Positions 44,764-56,251 of a DNA stretch of 64,000 nt are shown piece by piece. Origin of the DNA: Oidiodendron maius Zn. Taxonomy: Eukaryota > Ascomycota > Leotiomycetes > Myxotrichaceae. The first letter of the stretch is position 1, and each line of letters begins with the position of its first letter. The position numbers were made by a program, and so were the translations under genes. The stretch lies in NCBI GenBank assembly GCA_000827325.1, contig KN832870.1:5766001-5830000 (forward strand), written 5' to 3'. The notes beneath the pieces were generated by a model. That model made no database searches, had not been told where the DNA came from, and saw only the letters and a list, made by a program, of their open reading frames with translations.

Positions 44764-45170
44764 TCAAGGATCCTGGTCAGCGACGGTGTCGCGAATCACA
44801 TCTACAATTTCGTCTATAAGGAAAGCTACTTTTGGGTATAGAAGCATGAAGATTGGCCATTGTCCTCCTGGAGGTGTTTTCAAGAAATTCTCGAGTAGGT
44901 TGGCATCGGTTCCGTGTTTCTCGAAAACGCTTTCCTTTAGAATCTCAAGCTGTAATGTTTTGCGACCTACTAAATCCGCTTTCAACTTCGGGAACCGAAG
45001 ACATCGGCTCCATTATTTTCGGCGAAAGAAATCTGTAACTTCGAGAGCTTCCTAATGTAAGAGAGTATTAACAAGCGAATCCTTTGAGACGCATAGTCTT
45101 GACGGTCTTCATTTAGATGAGATAGAAAGTTGAGGGCAGAGGCTGTGTAGAGCTGTACAAGGCTTTGCAA
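44764..45170 (-). CDS. Hypothetical small helical protein, uncertain
   Basis: Two adjacent minus-strand frames (44982-45170 and 44764-44985) encode helical, charged sequence (LNEDRQDYASQRIRLLILSY and LVGRKTLQLEILKESVFEK). They overlap by a few bases in different phases, so either a small intron or a frameshift lies between. I recognise no family. It is divergent from the HET gene. Confidence 0.25.
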
Positions 45171-45418
45171 CTGCGCTCTTGCTGAAATCGGATATCATGT
45201 GACATCAATACGATGTGATGCCTGAGGACACAGCGGTCTTCTAAAACATTCTGGCAGTCTTAGGCCGGATTGCCGCCTGTTCTTCCACACTCCGGAGCGA
45301 TTAGGATACTCAGTTGTCGATTTCAGAACTCAACTTTGTCCTGGCTTCGTCGCCTCTAGGAGACCTCGATCGATGTTCACCTCTGTATCATTGCCAATAT
45401 AGTAATCGGGAAAAGAAA

Positions 45419-47053
45419 ATGCGGCTCTTAGGCACGACGACTTCCCTCCTGGAAGAATTCTCTGGGAAGAATATTCCGAAATATGCGATTCTTTCACATC
45501 GATGGGAGGATGAGGAAGTCACGTTCCAGGACTTGCAGAAGGTCCAGACTCTAACAGACATCAAGAAAAAAGGAATCGGGAAGATTATGGGATGTCTGAA
45601 ATCAGCAGCCTCGTATGGTTGCGATTGGGTTTGGATCGACTCCTGCTGCATAGACAAGACGAGTAGCGCCGAACTTTCTGAAGCTATTAACTCGATGTTT
45701 TCCTGGTACCAGAAAGCGGAGATATGCCTCACATACTTGTCCGACGTCCAACCCGGTGTATTGTGTGACCCACGTGGCGATTACGGCGGTCAGGACTTGA
45801 GTTTCCGTCGGAGTAAGTGGTGGACGAGGGGATGGACGTTACAAGAACTTCTAGCTCCACGACATTTGATGTTTATTGATCGATATTGGGGGAGTATAGG
45901 GACAAGAAATGATTTGTCAAAAATAGTTTCCCAGATAACTGGGATCAACGGTCCTCACCTCAAGAACCCAAGAGCAGCTTCGGTGGCCCAAATAATGTCC
46001 TGGGCATCTAAGAGAGAGACGACGAGAACAGAAGACATGGCTTATAGCCTTATGGGACTTTTTGGAGTTTACATGTCCCCACTATACGGAGAAGGCGAAA
46101 ATGCGTTCATAAGACTTCAATTAGAAATCATGAAGATATCAGACGACGAATCGATCTTTGCGTGGAGCGATAGTAGTAACAGAGGTGGAGGACTACTTGC
46201 ACAACACCCAGCTGCTTTCAAGCAATGTGGGTCTATCATCCAATACGAATCAGACCCCGAGAAGCCTGAGTTCTCAATGACTAACAAAGGCTTGCGCATT
46301 GAAGCTCATATCTATTCTTCTACGGATCCGGATTCTTCCATCCAAAGAGTTGACGACGCCATCATAGTTTTTCTCAACTGCTGTGATATCACTAGAGATG
46401 AGGGATCACCTGGATACCTGGGCATATACTTGAAGCGGATTGAAGGAAACCAATTTGCAAGGATTTGTGCTGGAATGCTGGCATATGAAATGCCAGATTC
46501 ACAGATACGTCTTGACAAAAGACAAATATTATACGTCAAACAACGACGTTTTGACGACGCCCCCATCAGAGGGCCGTTCAACTTCTTGATCAAGTACAAA
46601 TACTTCCCTGAAGGGTTCTCAATGCGATATTACGTTTCAGATAATGGCAGAATTCAATGGATACCTCGAGGACAAGGCAAAGCTCATGAAGCAGACGAGC
46701 TTTTAGCAGACCGGCTTATTGGCACTGGCTTCGTTGTTGCGCTGGCCATTGTCAATGAGAAAGCAGAGGGATTCACTATGATCCTAAGCTACCTAGATTA
46801 TCATGTGCCTGAAATAAAACTTCTCGATCATGCCAACCATGCCGCTCTGGATGGCCTGGTACGTGCTAACAACTATGAAAAATATTCATATCAGAACTTC
46901 GCGTCAATGATCTGGGGTGATTCCTTTGTCAGTGCAGATATGAAGAGACTGGAGGACACTACCGATATGCATACGGAGAGGTACGAGATACATATTTCAG
47001 TGGAGCCATATGTAGGTCAGACTTGTGAATTCAGCCAATGGGATATTGCATAG
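45419..47053 (+). CDS. HET-domain protein, intact
   Basis: A single-exon frame of 544 residues from MRLLGTTTSL. A Met 35 codons upstream (45314) is in frame but less likely, because HET proteins usually open with MRLL. All HET blocks are present: IPKYAILSHRWEDEEVTFQDL, WVWIDSCCIDKTSSAELSEAINSMF, then WWTRGWTLQELLAP, and RTEDMAYSLMGLFGVYMSPLYGEG. The remaining 300 residues form a C-terminal region without a known repeat or NLR domain. HET proteins act in allorecognition and trigger incompatibility cell death when fused cells differ. Confidence 0.9.
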   Translation: MRLLGTTTSLLEEFSGKNIPKYAILSHRWEDEEVTFQDLQKVQTLTDIKKKGIGKIMGCLKSAASYGCDWVWIDSCCIDKTSSAELSEAINSMFSWYQKAEICLTYLSDVQPGVLCDPRGDYGGQDLSFRRSKWWTRGWTLQELLAPRHLMFIDRYWGSIGTRNDLSKIVSQITGINGPHLKNPRAASVAQIMSWASKRETTRTEDMAYSLMGLFGVYMSPLYGEGENAFIRLQLEIMKISDDESIFAWSDSSNRGGGLLAQHPAAFKQCGSIIQYESDPEKPEFSMTNKGLRIEAHIYSSTDPDSSIQRVDDAIIVFLNCCDITRDEGSPGYLGIYLKRIEGNQFARICAGMLAYEMPDSQIRLDKRQILYVKQRRFDDAPIRGPFNFLIKYKYFPEGFSMRYYVSDNGRIQWIPRGQGKAHEADELLADRLIGTGFVVALAIVNEKAEGFTMILSYLDYHVPEIKLLDHANHAALDGLVRANNYEKYSYQNFASMIWGDSFVSADMKRLEDTTDMHTERYEIHISVEPYVGQTCEFSQWDIA

Positions 47054-47566
47054 CACTAATAAGTCTACATCCTACAAGTAGAAATGTCGATTTATATCTA
47101 TACGGCTAAGCTTCTAATGAACAGATTACCAACACTAGTTTTAGTACCGCGTTAGTAACCGTAGATGGATATGCCAGATTATGTCTCTGATCCCTGATAG
47201 TTTCTTGATCGCCAATGATGATCAGCGCTGGCTTGGAAGATATGAAAAAGAAGTTGAGCAGGTATGGACTCGACACCGCGACAGATGGCTCAACAGCATT
47301 ACCGTACGCACTGCATGTGGCATTCGTTGCCAAGGACATGTGGGATCAATGCAGATCGCATGCAACTGTGGTCCCTGAGCGGGGACGACGGTTGCGGCAG
47401 CTGAGCAGCGCATGCCAAAGAGGCCCTTCAGAGCGTTTCCGACAACGGTCAGATCGTCTTTGGTGACGCCGAACGAGGCTGCGGAGTTGGCGACTTGGGT
47501 GATGAAGTAGCTGACTTCGGCAGCTGAGAGATCCATGAACCTGTGTTGGGCACGCCATAGCAGCAC
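47054..47566 (-). pseudogene. Fragment of a small conserved fungal protein
   Basis: Between about 47541 and 47340 the minus strand encodes LSAAEVSYFITQVANSAASF and KGLFGMRCSAAATVVPAQ, ending in AICIDPTCP. The two spaced cysteines and style resemble a family of secreted, cysteine-containing fungal proteins. I see no signal peptide or start in the window, so it is probably one leftover exon. Confidence is limited. Confidence 0.3.
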
Positions 47567-48157
47567 AATGCTAATGACGATTTCCTGTATAGGGGTGAGG
47601 CCTTAGAGCTCAGGTAAGACCCGTTTATAAAGTATTAGGGATAGTATAAGCTCAGTAGTAGAGCTGTAGTAGAGGAACTTTGTTACACTATAAAAGGAGA
47701 CTCTTTGCAAATTAGGCGTGAGGGTAACAATACGAACGTGATTTTGTAGTAGGAGAGGTTTAGGACATCTCAGAGTGGCCACGGAATATAACCTATAAAA
47801 ATTTATAGGAGATATTACAGTGTACACAGATTTTAAGATATTTAAAGTCAAAGTACCTATTATTTTTTTCGGCATACAGGGATGTTAGGCACGCAGGGAT
47901 AGACGTTATTATCTCAGTAGATCCACCTCTTTTTCTAGTCGTAGTTGCTGCAGCTGCCCGTTAGACACTGTAGTGTGCTTATACTCAGAGGCGTTGAAGC
48001 CATGTTAAGTTGGTCGATCGAGAAGCCGGACATCTCTACGGTGGCCACGACGTCTGCCACTTCGCTGCCATATTGATAGCTGCCCTGGGCCATCTTACGA
48101 ATCAATACATGTAAATTGGCGATAAGGGAAGACTTTGGTGGTGTTGGACGAGCATTT
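47567..48157. other. Intergenic region with a possible regulator remnant
   Basis: A minus-strand frame at 47935-48125 (LIANLHVLIRKMAQGSYQYG ... LQCLTGSCSNYD) resembles the C-terminal end of a fungal regulator and could be a leftover. The rest is AT-rich with no gene. Confidence 0.3.
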
Positions 48158-50283
48158 CTAGGAACCAGGAGACCAATCAAAGGCATTCATAACAGAAGTC
48201 CACATTTCCTCGTCAAATAGCGCCGTCCCATCTTCTGCCTGTGGAACAGGTAACTGCCAGCCGTGCCATTCGGTAGTGTCTTCTACGCCGTCAGGCTGTG
48301 GATCTACCAATGTATTCTCCACAGTAGTCTCTGCCCGAATTGAGACGCTGCTTTTTGCAGCGAGATCAATACCAAGGATTGTCTTGATCTGTGCTGGATA
48401 GCAATAGGCCAGCACCCTCATCTTGGTAGCAAATTGAGCCGCAATATTATTATCTTTAGTCGTTGACAAGCAGTTAAAAGTCTGTCCGTCAAGTTTCGTC
48501 AACAACGCGGTAGTAAATCCAACATAGTCGGCTTCATCAATTATTAATTGAGCTTCTGCAATCTGTTCGAGGCTGAGATGCGCTCGGGTCCGGCCACGGC
48601 TTGCCACAGCCTCGAGAAGTGACCATGCAGCCGTTGCATGGATGAAGAGCACACAGCAAAGCCGGGAGTAGATTGTAAAGGGCAAATAGAGTAAATCTTT
48701 GTCAGGTATACTCAAGAAGTCAGCAAGAAATGCGCTTCCACTCTTGATGAGCTGGTATAGCGCAGATATCTGCACTGTAGGAGACTGGGAATGCGCATAT
48801 GTGTACCATTTTGTATGCATCTGAAGTCTGTCTTGGAGAGCTATCTCTCTGATAGACATCTCAATGAAGAGAATCTCCTGTCTTAAGACATGCGCTATAA
48901 TTGTTAACGGTATTTCCAAGAAAATCTGAGTAGGGAATGTACCAGCTGACGGGTGGCAACAAGCAAGTTCTTTCTCGACGTCTCTCTTGACACTGTCTAG
49001 TTGAAATATGTATGATTCACTTATAATATGAATGGCTGGACCTCCGTTTGATACGGAGTTTGAATCATCGAGAGAGTTATAACTATTGTCTAACCGGGAT
49101 GCAAAGGACTGTAGAGTGATGAGTGGGCGAATCCACCTGTCAGAGTCACGGCCGCCAGAGGCGCCTATATCGCGGCTGGCTTCTTCGACCTGCTTGCCGT
49201 ACTTCATGCCTATAGGCTTTTGCATTGCTCTAGATAGTCTTATAATTTAGACAAATCGTTACATGTTAGCTCCGGATGAAGTGAGAATAATAAACTGTTC
49301 TATACAGTCGGCAATACATACCCTACAGAAAGCCAGTAGGTGCCAAGGAATGCACGCTGCTCTTCGGCAGTTAAAATCTTCTTTCTTTCTAGGTCCATGT
49401 CATAACAAAGAGTGAGACATAGCTGCAAGGAAAGGATAACTTGCGATTTTTCCTCGTGATGATGGTTTTGATACCAAGCACAGTAAACGAGGGGGCCACG
49501 AAGAAGATCCATGTTCCTCTGAGCCTTCTTGATGAGGCGGAACGTTATTTGCTTCATAATCTCCTCTCTGAGCGTTCCACAATGAAGCTCAGGCTTCTCC
49601 ATTGTGACTGCGACGATGCATAGGAAGAGAAACGGATATTTGTGTCTGAGATCTAGGCTGGTCTGGGCGGCGTCCAAGGACACGAAGGGAAAAGCGGGTA
49701 CAAAGTTCACCATGAAACGTTGGATGAGGCAATCCGCATCATAGGCGGTCAAAACACCTCGATCCACGATATCAGGTGTATTTTCACGCTCACTGCTAGA
49801 CATATTCTGAACACCAGACCCAGCCGAGCTCACAGCCGAGCTCACAGTTGCTGAGGCAAAAGACCTGGTGGAGGCAAACACGGGAATATCAGAGCCTGAT
49901 ACTGGAGCCGTTGGAGCCGTAGCAGCCGTACTGGAGGCGATACTCATTATTGGAGTATTCCCCTGAGCCAGTACAGCCATCTGCGTCTTCAGGCTTTCCA
50001 CTGTGTTCTCCAGTGCATCTACTCGCCTACAACACAATCGCCCATTAGCCTTGATAGGAAATTTTGCAAACGGAAGGTGACTGGTTAGGAAACCGATATT
50101 GACTGACTCTGTTCCCCTTTGTTTCCGCTTTCGTTTCGGCAAATCTAGGAACTCACATCGCTTGCCTGATCGCGCGCATCGCTCGCAGAGATTGTCAGAA
50201 AGTTGCGTACATTTCAACTTTGCAGATGTGCATGCAATGCATGCTCGCCTTCTGGCTCTAGGGCTGGATGTAACCGACTCCAT
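48158..50283 (-). CDS. Zn2Cys6 transcription factor
   Basis: Three exons (50108-50283, 49322-50026 and 48158-49238) join in phase to give 653 residues. The binuclear cluster opens the protein: CIACTSAKLKC, then CERCARSGKRC, followed by a basic KRKRKQRG. A short coiled coil follows (RVDALENTVESLKTQM), then a Ser/Thr/Ala-rich linker and a helical region like the fungal regulatory middle domain (YWLSVGLSRAMQK, MKYGKQVEEA). The gene lies upstream of, and divergent from, the SDR remnant and thioesterase, which may be its targets; that is inference. Confidence 0.85.
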
Positions 50284-50830
50284 GCATCAGTGGCTCAGAA
50301 TTGACAGTTGGTGGGTGTGCTGTACCGGGTTTTCGTTCAAATTGACGGCCGTCGTTCATTATCTCGGAGCGGAGAGAGCTGTCGGCCGCCGCCTGGTCCC
50401 CTCGATCTGGCGTCAGACACAGCCAGCTTACAAATAGTACGGATTGTGGCCTAAGAGCATCGGCTCGGCTGCTCGGATCACCCGAACGCCCGCCGGCGCA
50501 GATCATCACGACAGCACGAGCAAGTTTTTTATGTTGTGGACAATATAACCCAAAGACCGAGCTTATGACATGTTGCAGCAGCCATACAAGGCAACAGAGA
50601 GCGGACATGAAGGCGAGGTTCCACCCGATAGTATTGTATTTGAGATGTTCGTTTGTAAGCCCGCTACAAAACGATTTCACTACCATTTTGTATAAATACA
50701 TCAAGTCAAACCATATTGAAAGAATAAAAGCTCAATTGCATTTCGTTTACCTCCATCTACTTTACCGGATTCAGATTGAACGGCTCAATTGTCCACTCTG
50801 AAGGTTCAGAGAAATCTTCTCACCAAAGCC
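50284..50830. other. Divergent promoter region
   Basis: Lies between the Zn2Cys6 gene and the SDR start. I found no gene. A C+G-rich stretch at about 50460-50520 may belong to the regulator's promoter. Confidence 0.4.
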
Positions 50831-51884
50831 ATGCCGTCCTACGCTATTACCGGGGCCTCCAAAGGCATTGGCAGAGAATTTGTGTGAAGGATATTCGGGC
50901 ATTCGGATCCGAACGGGTGATCTGAATATCCGTAACGTAGCGAGTGGCGGCGTACCATATATTGTGTGGTTATATGCAGCTTAGAACCTTAGACAACTCA
51001 ATACAACTGATTCCACACACATACTGATGAATCCTTCGATCCTGTAACCTTTGACAATTTGTAACCCAACTAGCTGCAGATGTGTCGAATACTGTCTTCG
51101 CCATTGTTCGAGATCCGGATGCTGCAGCTGATAAGAACCTCTTTCCTAAGAAAGCCAACGTTCATATTGTCAAGGGAAACGTTACTGAGCCAGCATCCAT
51201 CCTTGCCGCTGCTAAAGCCATTGGAACGATCAACAATGGTAGTCTCGACGTTCTCATTCACAATGCCAATGCTATGGACATGGATGGGATGGCGCTGAAG
51301 CCATCTCAGTTCTCTCTCGACCTTGAAGCAACAGAAAAGGCATTTCATCTGACTCTGCTTACTGGGGTTTATGGATCGTTGTGGGCGACCAATGCCTTCC
51401 TTCCATTGATCGAGAACGGGAATGAGAAGAAAATCATCCACATATCTAGTCTAATGGCCGCAACTGATGCAATACTACAATCGGGAATTGACTACGGCTT
51501 GCCATATTCAGTTGCAAAAGCTGGAATGAACGTGCAAGTGGCTAAATATGCCGTGGAGCTCGCACCCAAAGGCATCAAAGTCTTGGCAATGAGCCCGGGT
51601 TAGGTAGACACGTGGGAAGGACCTGGTAGGTGATTTCGCACTCAACGTTTACCAATGCGAATAAGCTCCATTTAACTTGTTCGTGTACTCACTGGTTGAC
51701 AGGCTCCATGCCCGTGGAAATTCAGAGTGCTATGCTGAGACAATTCCAGCGAGTGGACCCTAAAGTTACAGGACAGATCACTCCACAGGAGAGTGTGAAA
51801 AAGCAGTTGGACGTTATTTCACGCCTCGATTCAACGATGAGTGGTACATTCGTTAGTCACAATGGAAATCAGGAGTGGTTCTAG
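50831..51884 (+). pseudogene. SDR gene broken by a solo LTR and a stop
   Basis: A short-chain dehydrogenase of the classical small type (like sniffer/carbonyl reductase). MPSYAITGASKGIGREF opens with the TGxxxGIG loop. A 174-bp solo LTR (50883-51056) then interrupts the coding sequence. Beyond it come FAIVRDPDAAA, LDVLIHNANAMD, IIHISSLMA, YSVAKAGMNVQVAKYA (Tyr-x3-Lys) and LAMSPG. A TAG replaces the Trp codon normally found in SPGWVDT. After a further short intron the frame ends at 51884 with SGTFVSHNGNQEWF. The gene is not functional as it stands, but the rest is well preserved. Confidence 0.8.
50883..51056 (+). mobile_element. Solo LTR, family C, in the SDR gene (fossil)
   Basis: A 174-bp sequence from TGTGAAGGAT to CCTTTGACA with canonical TG...CA ends and the 5-bp duplication atttg (50878-50882 and 51057-51061). 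It contains the inverted pair ggatattc/gaatatcc. No internal retrotransposon part remains. Confidence 0.75.
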
Positions 51885-52319
51885 ATGGGAGAGTTTACTT
51901 CCACTCGTCTACTTCCCGGACGCTTCCTTACTTAGCAAAGCTCTCAAAGCTGAAAGTTGATGTCCCGGCGTCTTCCCCGATGTCTCGCGAAGTCCGATCA
52001 GGTTCATTTTACACTTCTGTTTTACCTAAGCGAAATTTGGTATGGCTATGTATGAAATAAGATAGCTGCTAAAATTGAAATACTATTTGTAATCACACAT
52101 TGCAATTTAATAGGAGGTCATCAGCTGTACATGGGATTTTCGCTTCACAGGAATGTCGGTTAGAATTCATTGGGTAACGCGGAATGGGAGATATTTCACT
52201 CTGAGTAAGCTGAGCTCAGCTAAACCTTAAGTAAGAGTACCAACAGTTGGGTCGCAAGACTATAATCGAACCTCTTCGTGATTCTCTTGCGATCTTCACT
52301 CCTAGGTCTCATCGCCACA
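51885..52319. other. Intergenic region
   Basis: Holds the 3' flank of the SDR remnant and the promoter of the thioesterase-like gene. No gene is supported. Confidence 0.35.
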
Positions 52320-53377
52320 ATGTCGAACGTTCTCAGGGATCAGATCAATCTGCAACAGATTGGATTACATACCTACACTTCATCGTGGCATCATAACTGG
52401 ACCATAGGCCCAAGTACACTCGCCCTTTTGCAGCGATTATTGCTGGAACTAACTTCAGTCGCTTTCTAGCTCTGCACGGTGGCCATGTTGCGGCAGTCGT
52501 TCAACTTGCTGCTCAAACACACTTTACGACAACACTGGCCGCACAAAACCAGCCTGACATTTTAACTCTCCACCTTGACTTCCTCTTAGCATGCGTGCCT
52601 CAAGCCATCACTATCACCGTTATTGACCTTAAAGTCGGCAAAGGAACTAGCACCATTCAGCTGCAGCTGACCCAGAAGGATAAATTGAAAGTCATTGCCA
52701 TGGCTACCTTTGCCAACTTTAGCCAGTCCGTCGGACCGACAGCTAAAACCGATTGGGAATTCCACCCTCCTCCCAAACCAGTGCCGAATTTCGAGAAAAT
52801 CCTTGCACATGAGCCAGATGACAACTGGCTTCCAGCGACTCTAGCTGGAGAGATCCTACCGTTCAGTCGACGACAAATAGCTTTGTACCCCCGCGACGGC
52901 TTTCCTACCACCGGTATCTGCGATCTGTGGAACACTTTCCCAGGCGAACGTATGGATGCTACGTACCTAACCATGATGACCGATTGCATTCCATCCATGT
53001 CAGACACCCTCCTTCACAACAATGGTACCTATGATGCACACACATTTTTTAAAGCCATAGAAGCATGGGCAGAGAAGAACCCAGGCGTCCCAGCCCCTCT
53101 GACAAATTCACTAAAGGACGCGGCGAGAGCAACTATTTTCGATGTGACACTTACCTTGGATGTAGAGTTTAAGAAGAGCTTACCTAAAAAGGGACAGGAA
53201 TGGATATTCACTAGAACAGTGACGAAGATGATGCAGGATGGAAGGATGGATCTTGACGTGACATTATGTGACCATAATATGGATATTCTGTGTCTCTCGC
53301 GTCAGACTCTCATGATTATTGAAGCTGAGAGGAAGTTTGGCACTGGAAAGAAGGAGAAGCGTAAAGCCTCCCTATAA
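52320..53377 (+). CDS. Thioesterase-like (hot-dog fold) protein
   Basis: Two exons (52320-52413 and 52470-53377) join in phase to give 333 residues. Exon 1 has INLQQIGLHTYTSSWHHNWTIGP, and the splice leads into TLHGGHVAAVVQLAAQTHF. This is the IG-x-PHGGYV block that opens the double hot-dog domain of acyl-CoA thioesterase-like fungal proteins. Next are TLHLDFLLA, IDLKVGKGTSTIQLQLTQ and EFHPPPKPVP; the C-terminal hot dog holds the AARATIFDVTLTLDVEF segment. Such proteins hydrolyse acyl thioesters or act in secondary metabolism. The substrate is unknown. The gene appears intact. Confidence 0.75.
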
Positions 53378-53639
53378 AGCTCTTACTCTAAGGATCCCAA
53401 ATTTTACAAGCACTTTTTAATAATAAATCCTTTTCCCAAGAGGCTTTTCGCAGTGGTTCTCCAATATCTTCTAGCTACATATCAGGACGTAAGACTCGGC
53501 GGGTATATAATCCTTTGTATAGCACTTACAGTATGAGTAAAGAACATATGTGTATTAAAGACATATTATTTCGTAGGGTTCTTATTTAGGGGATTATTAT
53601 AACGATATTTTACTGAAGTGCTAGCTCAGTCAGAACAGC
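53378..53639. other. Short intergenic region
   Basis: Separates the thioesterase-like gene from the Tc1/mariner relic. No gene seen. Confidence 0.35.
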
Positions 53640-54725
53640 GCAGGCATCATCAACAAAACTTTAGGTTCTCTTGTACGTAGGAGTACCAGGAAAAGAGGTC
53701 AGAAGCCTGGTCTAGCGTCAAAAGTCATAAAAAGCATGCTTGTGGATCCAAAGCATAATCCTGTCCGATTTGCTCGATTAGAAGCACAAATACAGTACTA
53801 TAACCTACTTATAGGAAGACGCCAATTGACCTGCAAATTAAAGGAGCATACTAACGGAGGTCAGATATACAAATACGCTTTTATTAAGAAGGAGATCTCT
53901 ACCAAAAACGAAGGAGAAAGGTAGCTATATAGCATTAAACATAAAAGAAAACCTCTAATTGGTTTCTGGGATTATATCTTTTTTACAGACAAGGATTATA
54001 TAGACCTATAATCTCTCTTCCAAGAAGGTGTCCTATAAGAGCTTGGGTATCGATATAACGACAAGAATGTAGTGTAAAGGCTGCCCTAGACAGGAGTAAA
54101 GTTTCATATAGCTAGATAGGTTAATTGGTACAGCAAAGCATCCAAATTAGAGTTTTACAATAATAAAGAAGACTATATATAGTAGCCTTCAATGCCTCCT
54201 AAACCTCGCTGGTGTCCTACTACTGAAAGCAAGGCCGAATATATACAGAGTCCAGGAATAGAAGGCAAAGAAGCCTTATTAGGTAGAAGTCAAAGTTAAG
54301 GGTAATGCTATAATCCAGAAGTTTTATATAGATTATCTACTGCCTGTCTACTATCAGGCTATCAAAGATCAGGCCAAGAGAATGCCTAGAGAGTAGTATT
54401 TGCAAGAGGATAGGGACCCTTCATATAGTATATATAAAGAAGGCCTAGCATACAGTTATAAGAAGAAGTATAGTATCAAAAACCTTATATACCCTATATA
54501 AAGTCCAGATCTAAACCCTATAGAGGCTTGCTGGAGTATCATAAAGCAGAGATTACGGTATAGGCTGTTTCATTCTGAAGAGGATGTCAAAGCAGCTATT
54601 CAGGACAAATAGAACAAAATAACTATAAAGGAGATACAAGACCGTATAAAGGATATGCCTAGAAGATGTACAAGGGTCAAGAATAATAGTGGGAACCCTA
54701 TTAAGATTGCCAAATGGTAATTCGT
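53640..54725 (+). mobile_element. Tc1/mariner transposase relic, RIP-like decay
   Basis: The plus strand retains the C-terminal DDE part: YKEGLAYSYKKKYSIKNLIY, QSPDLNPIEACWSIIKQRLR (the second and third catalytic region), EEDVKAAI, MPRRC. These match fungal Tc1-like transposases. Many in-frame stops, mostly TAG, and a strong TA bias interrupt the frame throughout. G-to-A and C-to-T changes of this kind are what repeat-induced point mutation (RIP) leaves. Terminal repeats were not identified. Confidence 0.75.
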
Positions 54726-54800
54726 TAGGTAATTAGAATAAATAATCGATGTCAACCCCCTTTGAATTCTGGTGATATAGCCCATGCGTAAATTAGCCTG

Positions 54801-56251
54801 TCACCCACTGGTGTCCCGACTCTCCCGGTCCGTGACACAGCCATGGCAACCGACAGCATCCTGCACCGCCTGGACGGCCCAAGATATATGCTTTATCCAC
54901 TGGCCATCCAGCGTCTGGGATATCGCGCTCAAAACGCTTCGGTCCCACTCCCGCATCCACCATTGGTTTGTGCCGTGGTGAAGCAGCGCACAGTAATAGC
55001 CTAACAGCAGCAGGGCAAAGGGTCGTCTCTCCCGCATGTGTTCTACGCATGACATCGACATGCCCGATGGCCAGAGGAGGGCGAGCGACCAATGCCCGGG
55101 AGATTTTATGAAATTGGAGAAGGTGAGGTGCAGGAGATCTATAGCTTCGGCGTAGATCTGTACTTCGGCCGAATCGGTTGTGGTCGCCCGATTCAAGCTA
55201 TGCAGCCGCTGAGTGATAGAGTCGAGCTCAGAGCTGAGTAAGCCGAAGTGCTGCATCTGTGCCAGTTTACTCTCCATCATCTTGGACCTGTGGGCGTCGG
55301 TCATGCCTTGCACGATCACCTGTTTGGGAAGGATAGCCTGGCGGAACGATTGAGGGAAGGATTGTCGGAGAGTCACGATTTTGCGCCATAAGATAAAGAC
55401 CTGGAGGAGCTGGTCAATCGGACTCTGCTCCCTGAGATATATCTTGTATGCAGGATGCATTAGTGCTATTTCAAACAAGATCGACATTCCCGAGAACGTG
55501 AAGATTGCATCGATATTCTGAGGGTCGAGTCTATCGACAGTCGTTCGGAAGCTAGATGTGCCTTGGTAGAGGTGCTCAAGAGCTAGGTTCTGGTACCTAC
55601 TGCAGTTGGTCTCTGAATAGAGCGACGCCAGGTGAAGTGCAGAGATGCCTAAGACTGCACGGAGAACAAATTCGCTTGACTGTAATGTTGGTAGGATAAG
55701 CTGAATTATATGGTAATCGATATCGCCTCGGGGTACAAATGTAAAGAGAGCAAACGTGAAAAAATGATGCAAAAGTTCAGTTTCCTGATAGGCTAGGTTG
55801 GGGCATATAGTCTGCAAACCAAAACCGACTGCCTGGCTGAGCTGTGGAACTGGACTAATACAGTCTTGCGGTATTTGTACAATTTGGCGTAGAGATCCCT
55901 GTGTCAGAGAACATTGTGTAGAGCGGTGATCGAATACAAATGATATATCCAGGCTTGGGGAAGCAGTAGTAGGTGTATATAGGGTAGTGGAGATTGATTT
56001 TACCGGGAACATGTCTTCAAAGTTACATTTCTCTCCCCGTCTTGAGCAATGCCCACATCTTGGAAGCCTCTCGTCGCACTATCTCAGGATATGTAAACTC
56101 TTCTGGCTATCACGTTATAGAGAACCATTAGGGCATGGGAAGCAACCTAACGCCCGGTGGTATAGGGATAGCCACGTACCTTCACTCGTCTGGCTTTACA
56201 ATGAGAGCACCCATGGTGGGATTTGTGATGAGTTCTTCGAGACGTGTGCAT
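54801..56251 (-). CDS. Zn2Cys6 transcription factor with short N-terminus
   Basis: Exon 1 (56180-56251) carries HGCSHCKARRVK. A 101-nt intron leads to exon 2 (54801-56078), which starts CDERLPRCGHCSRRGEKC and so completes the zinc cluster, a very common split in fungi. Total is 449 residues. The rest is helical and fits the DUF3468-type fungal regulatory domain (LLHHFFTFAL, FVLRAVLGISALHLASLYS, LLLLGYYCALLHH). An upstream in-frame Met at 56338 is possible, but the short start places the cluster as in relatives. It is divergent from the lipase, which could be its target. Confidence 0.8.
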
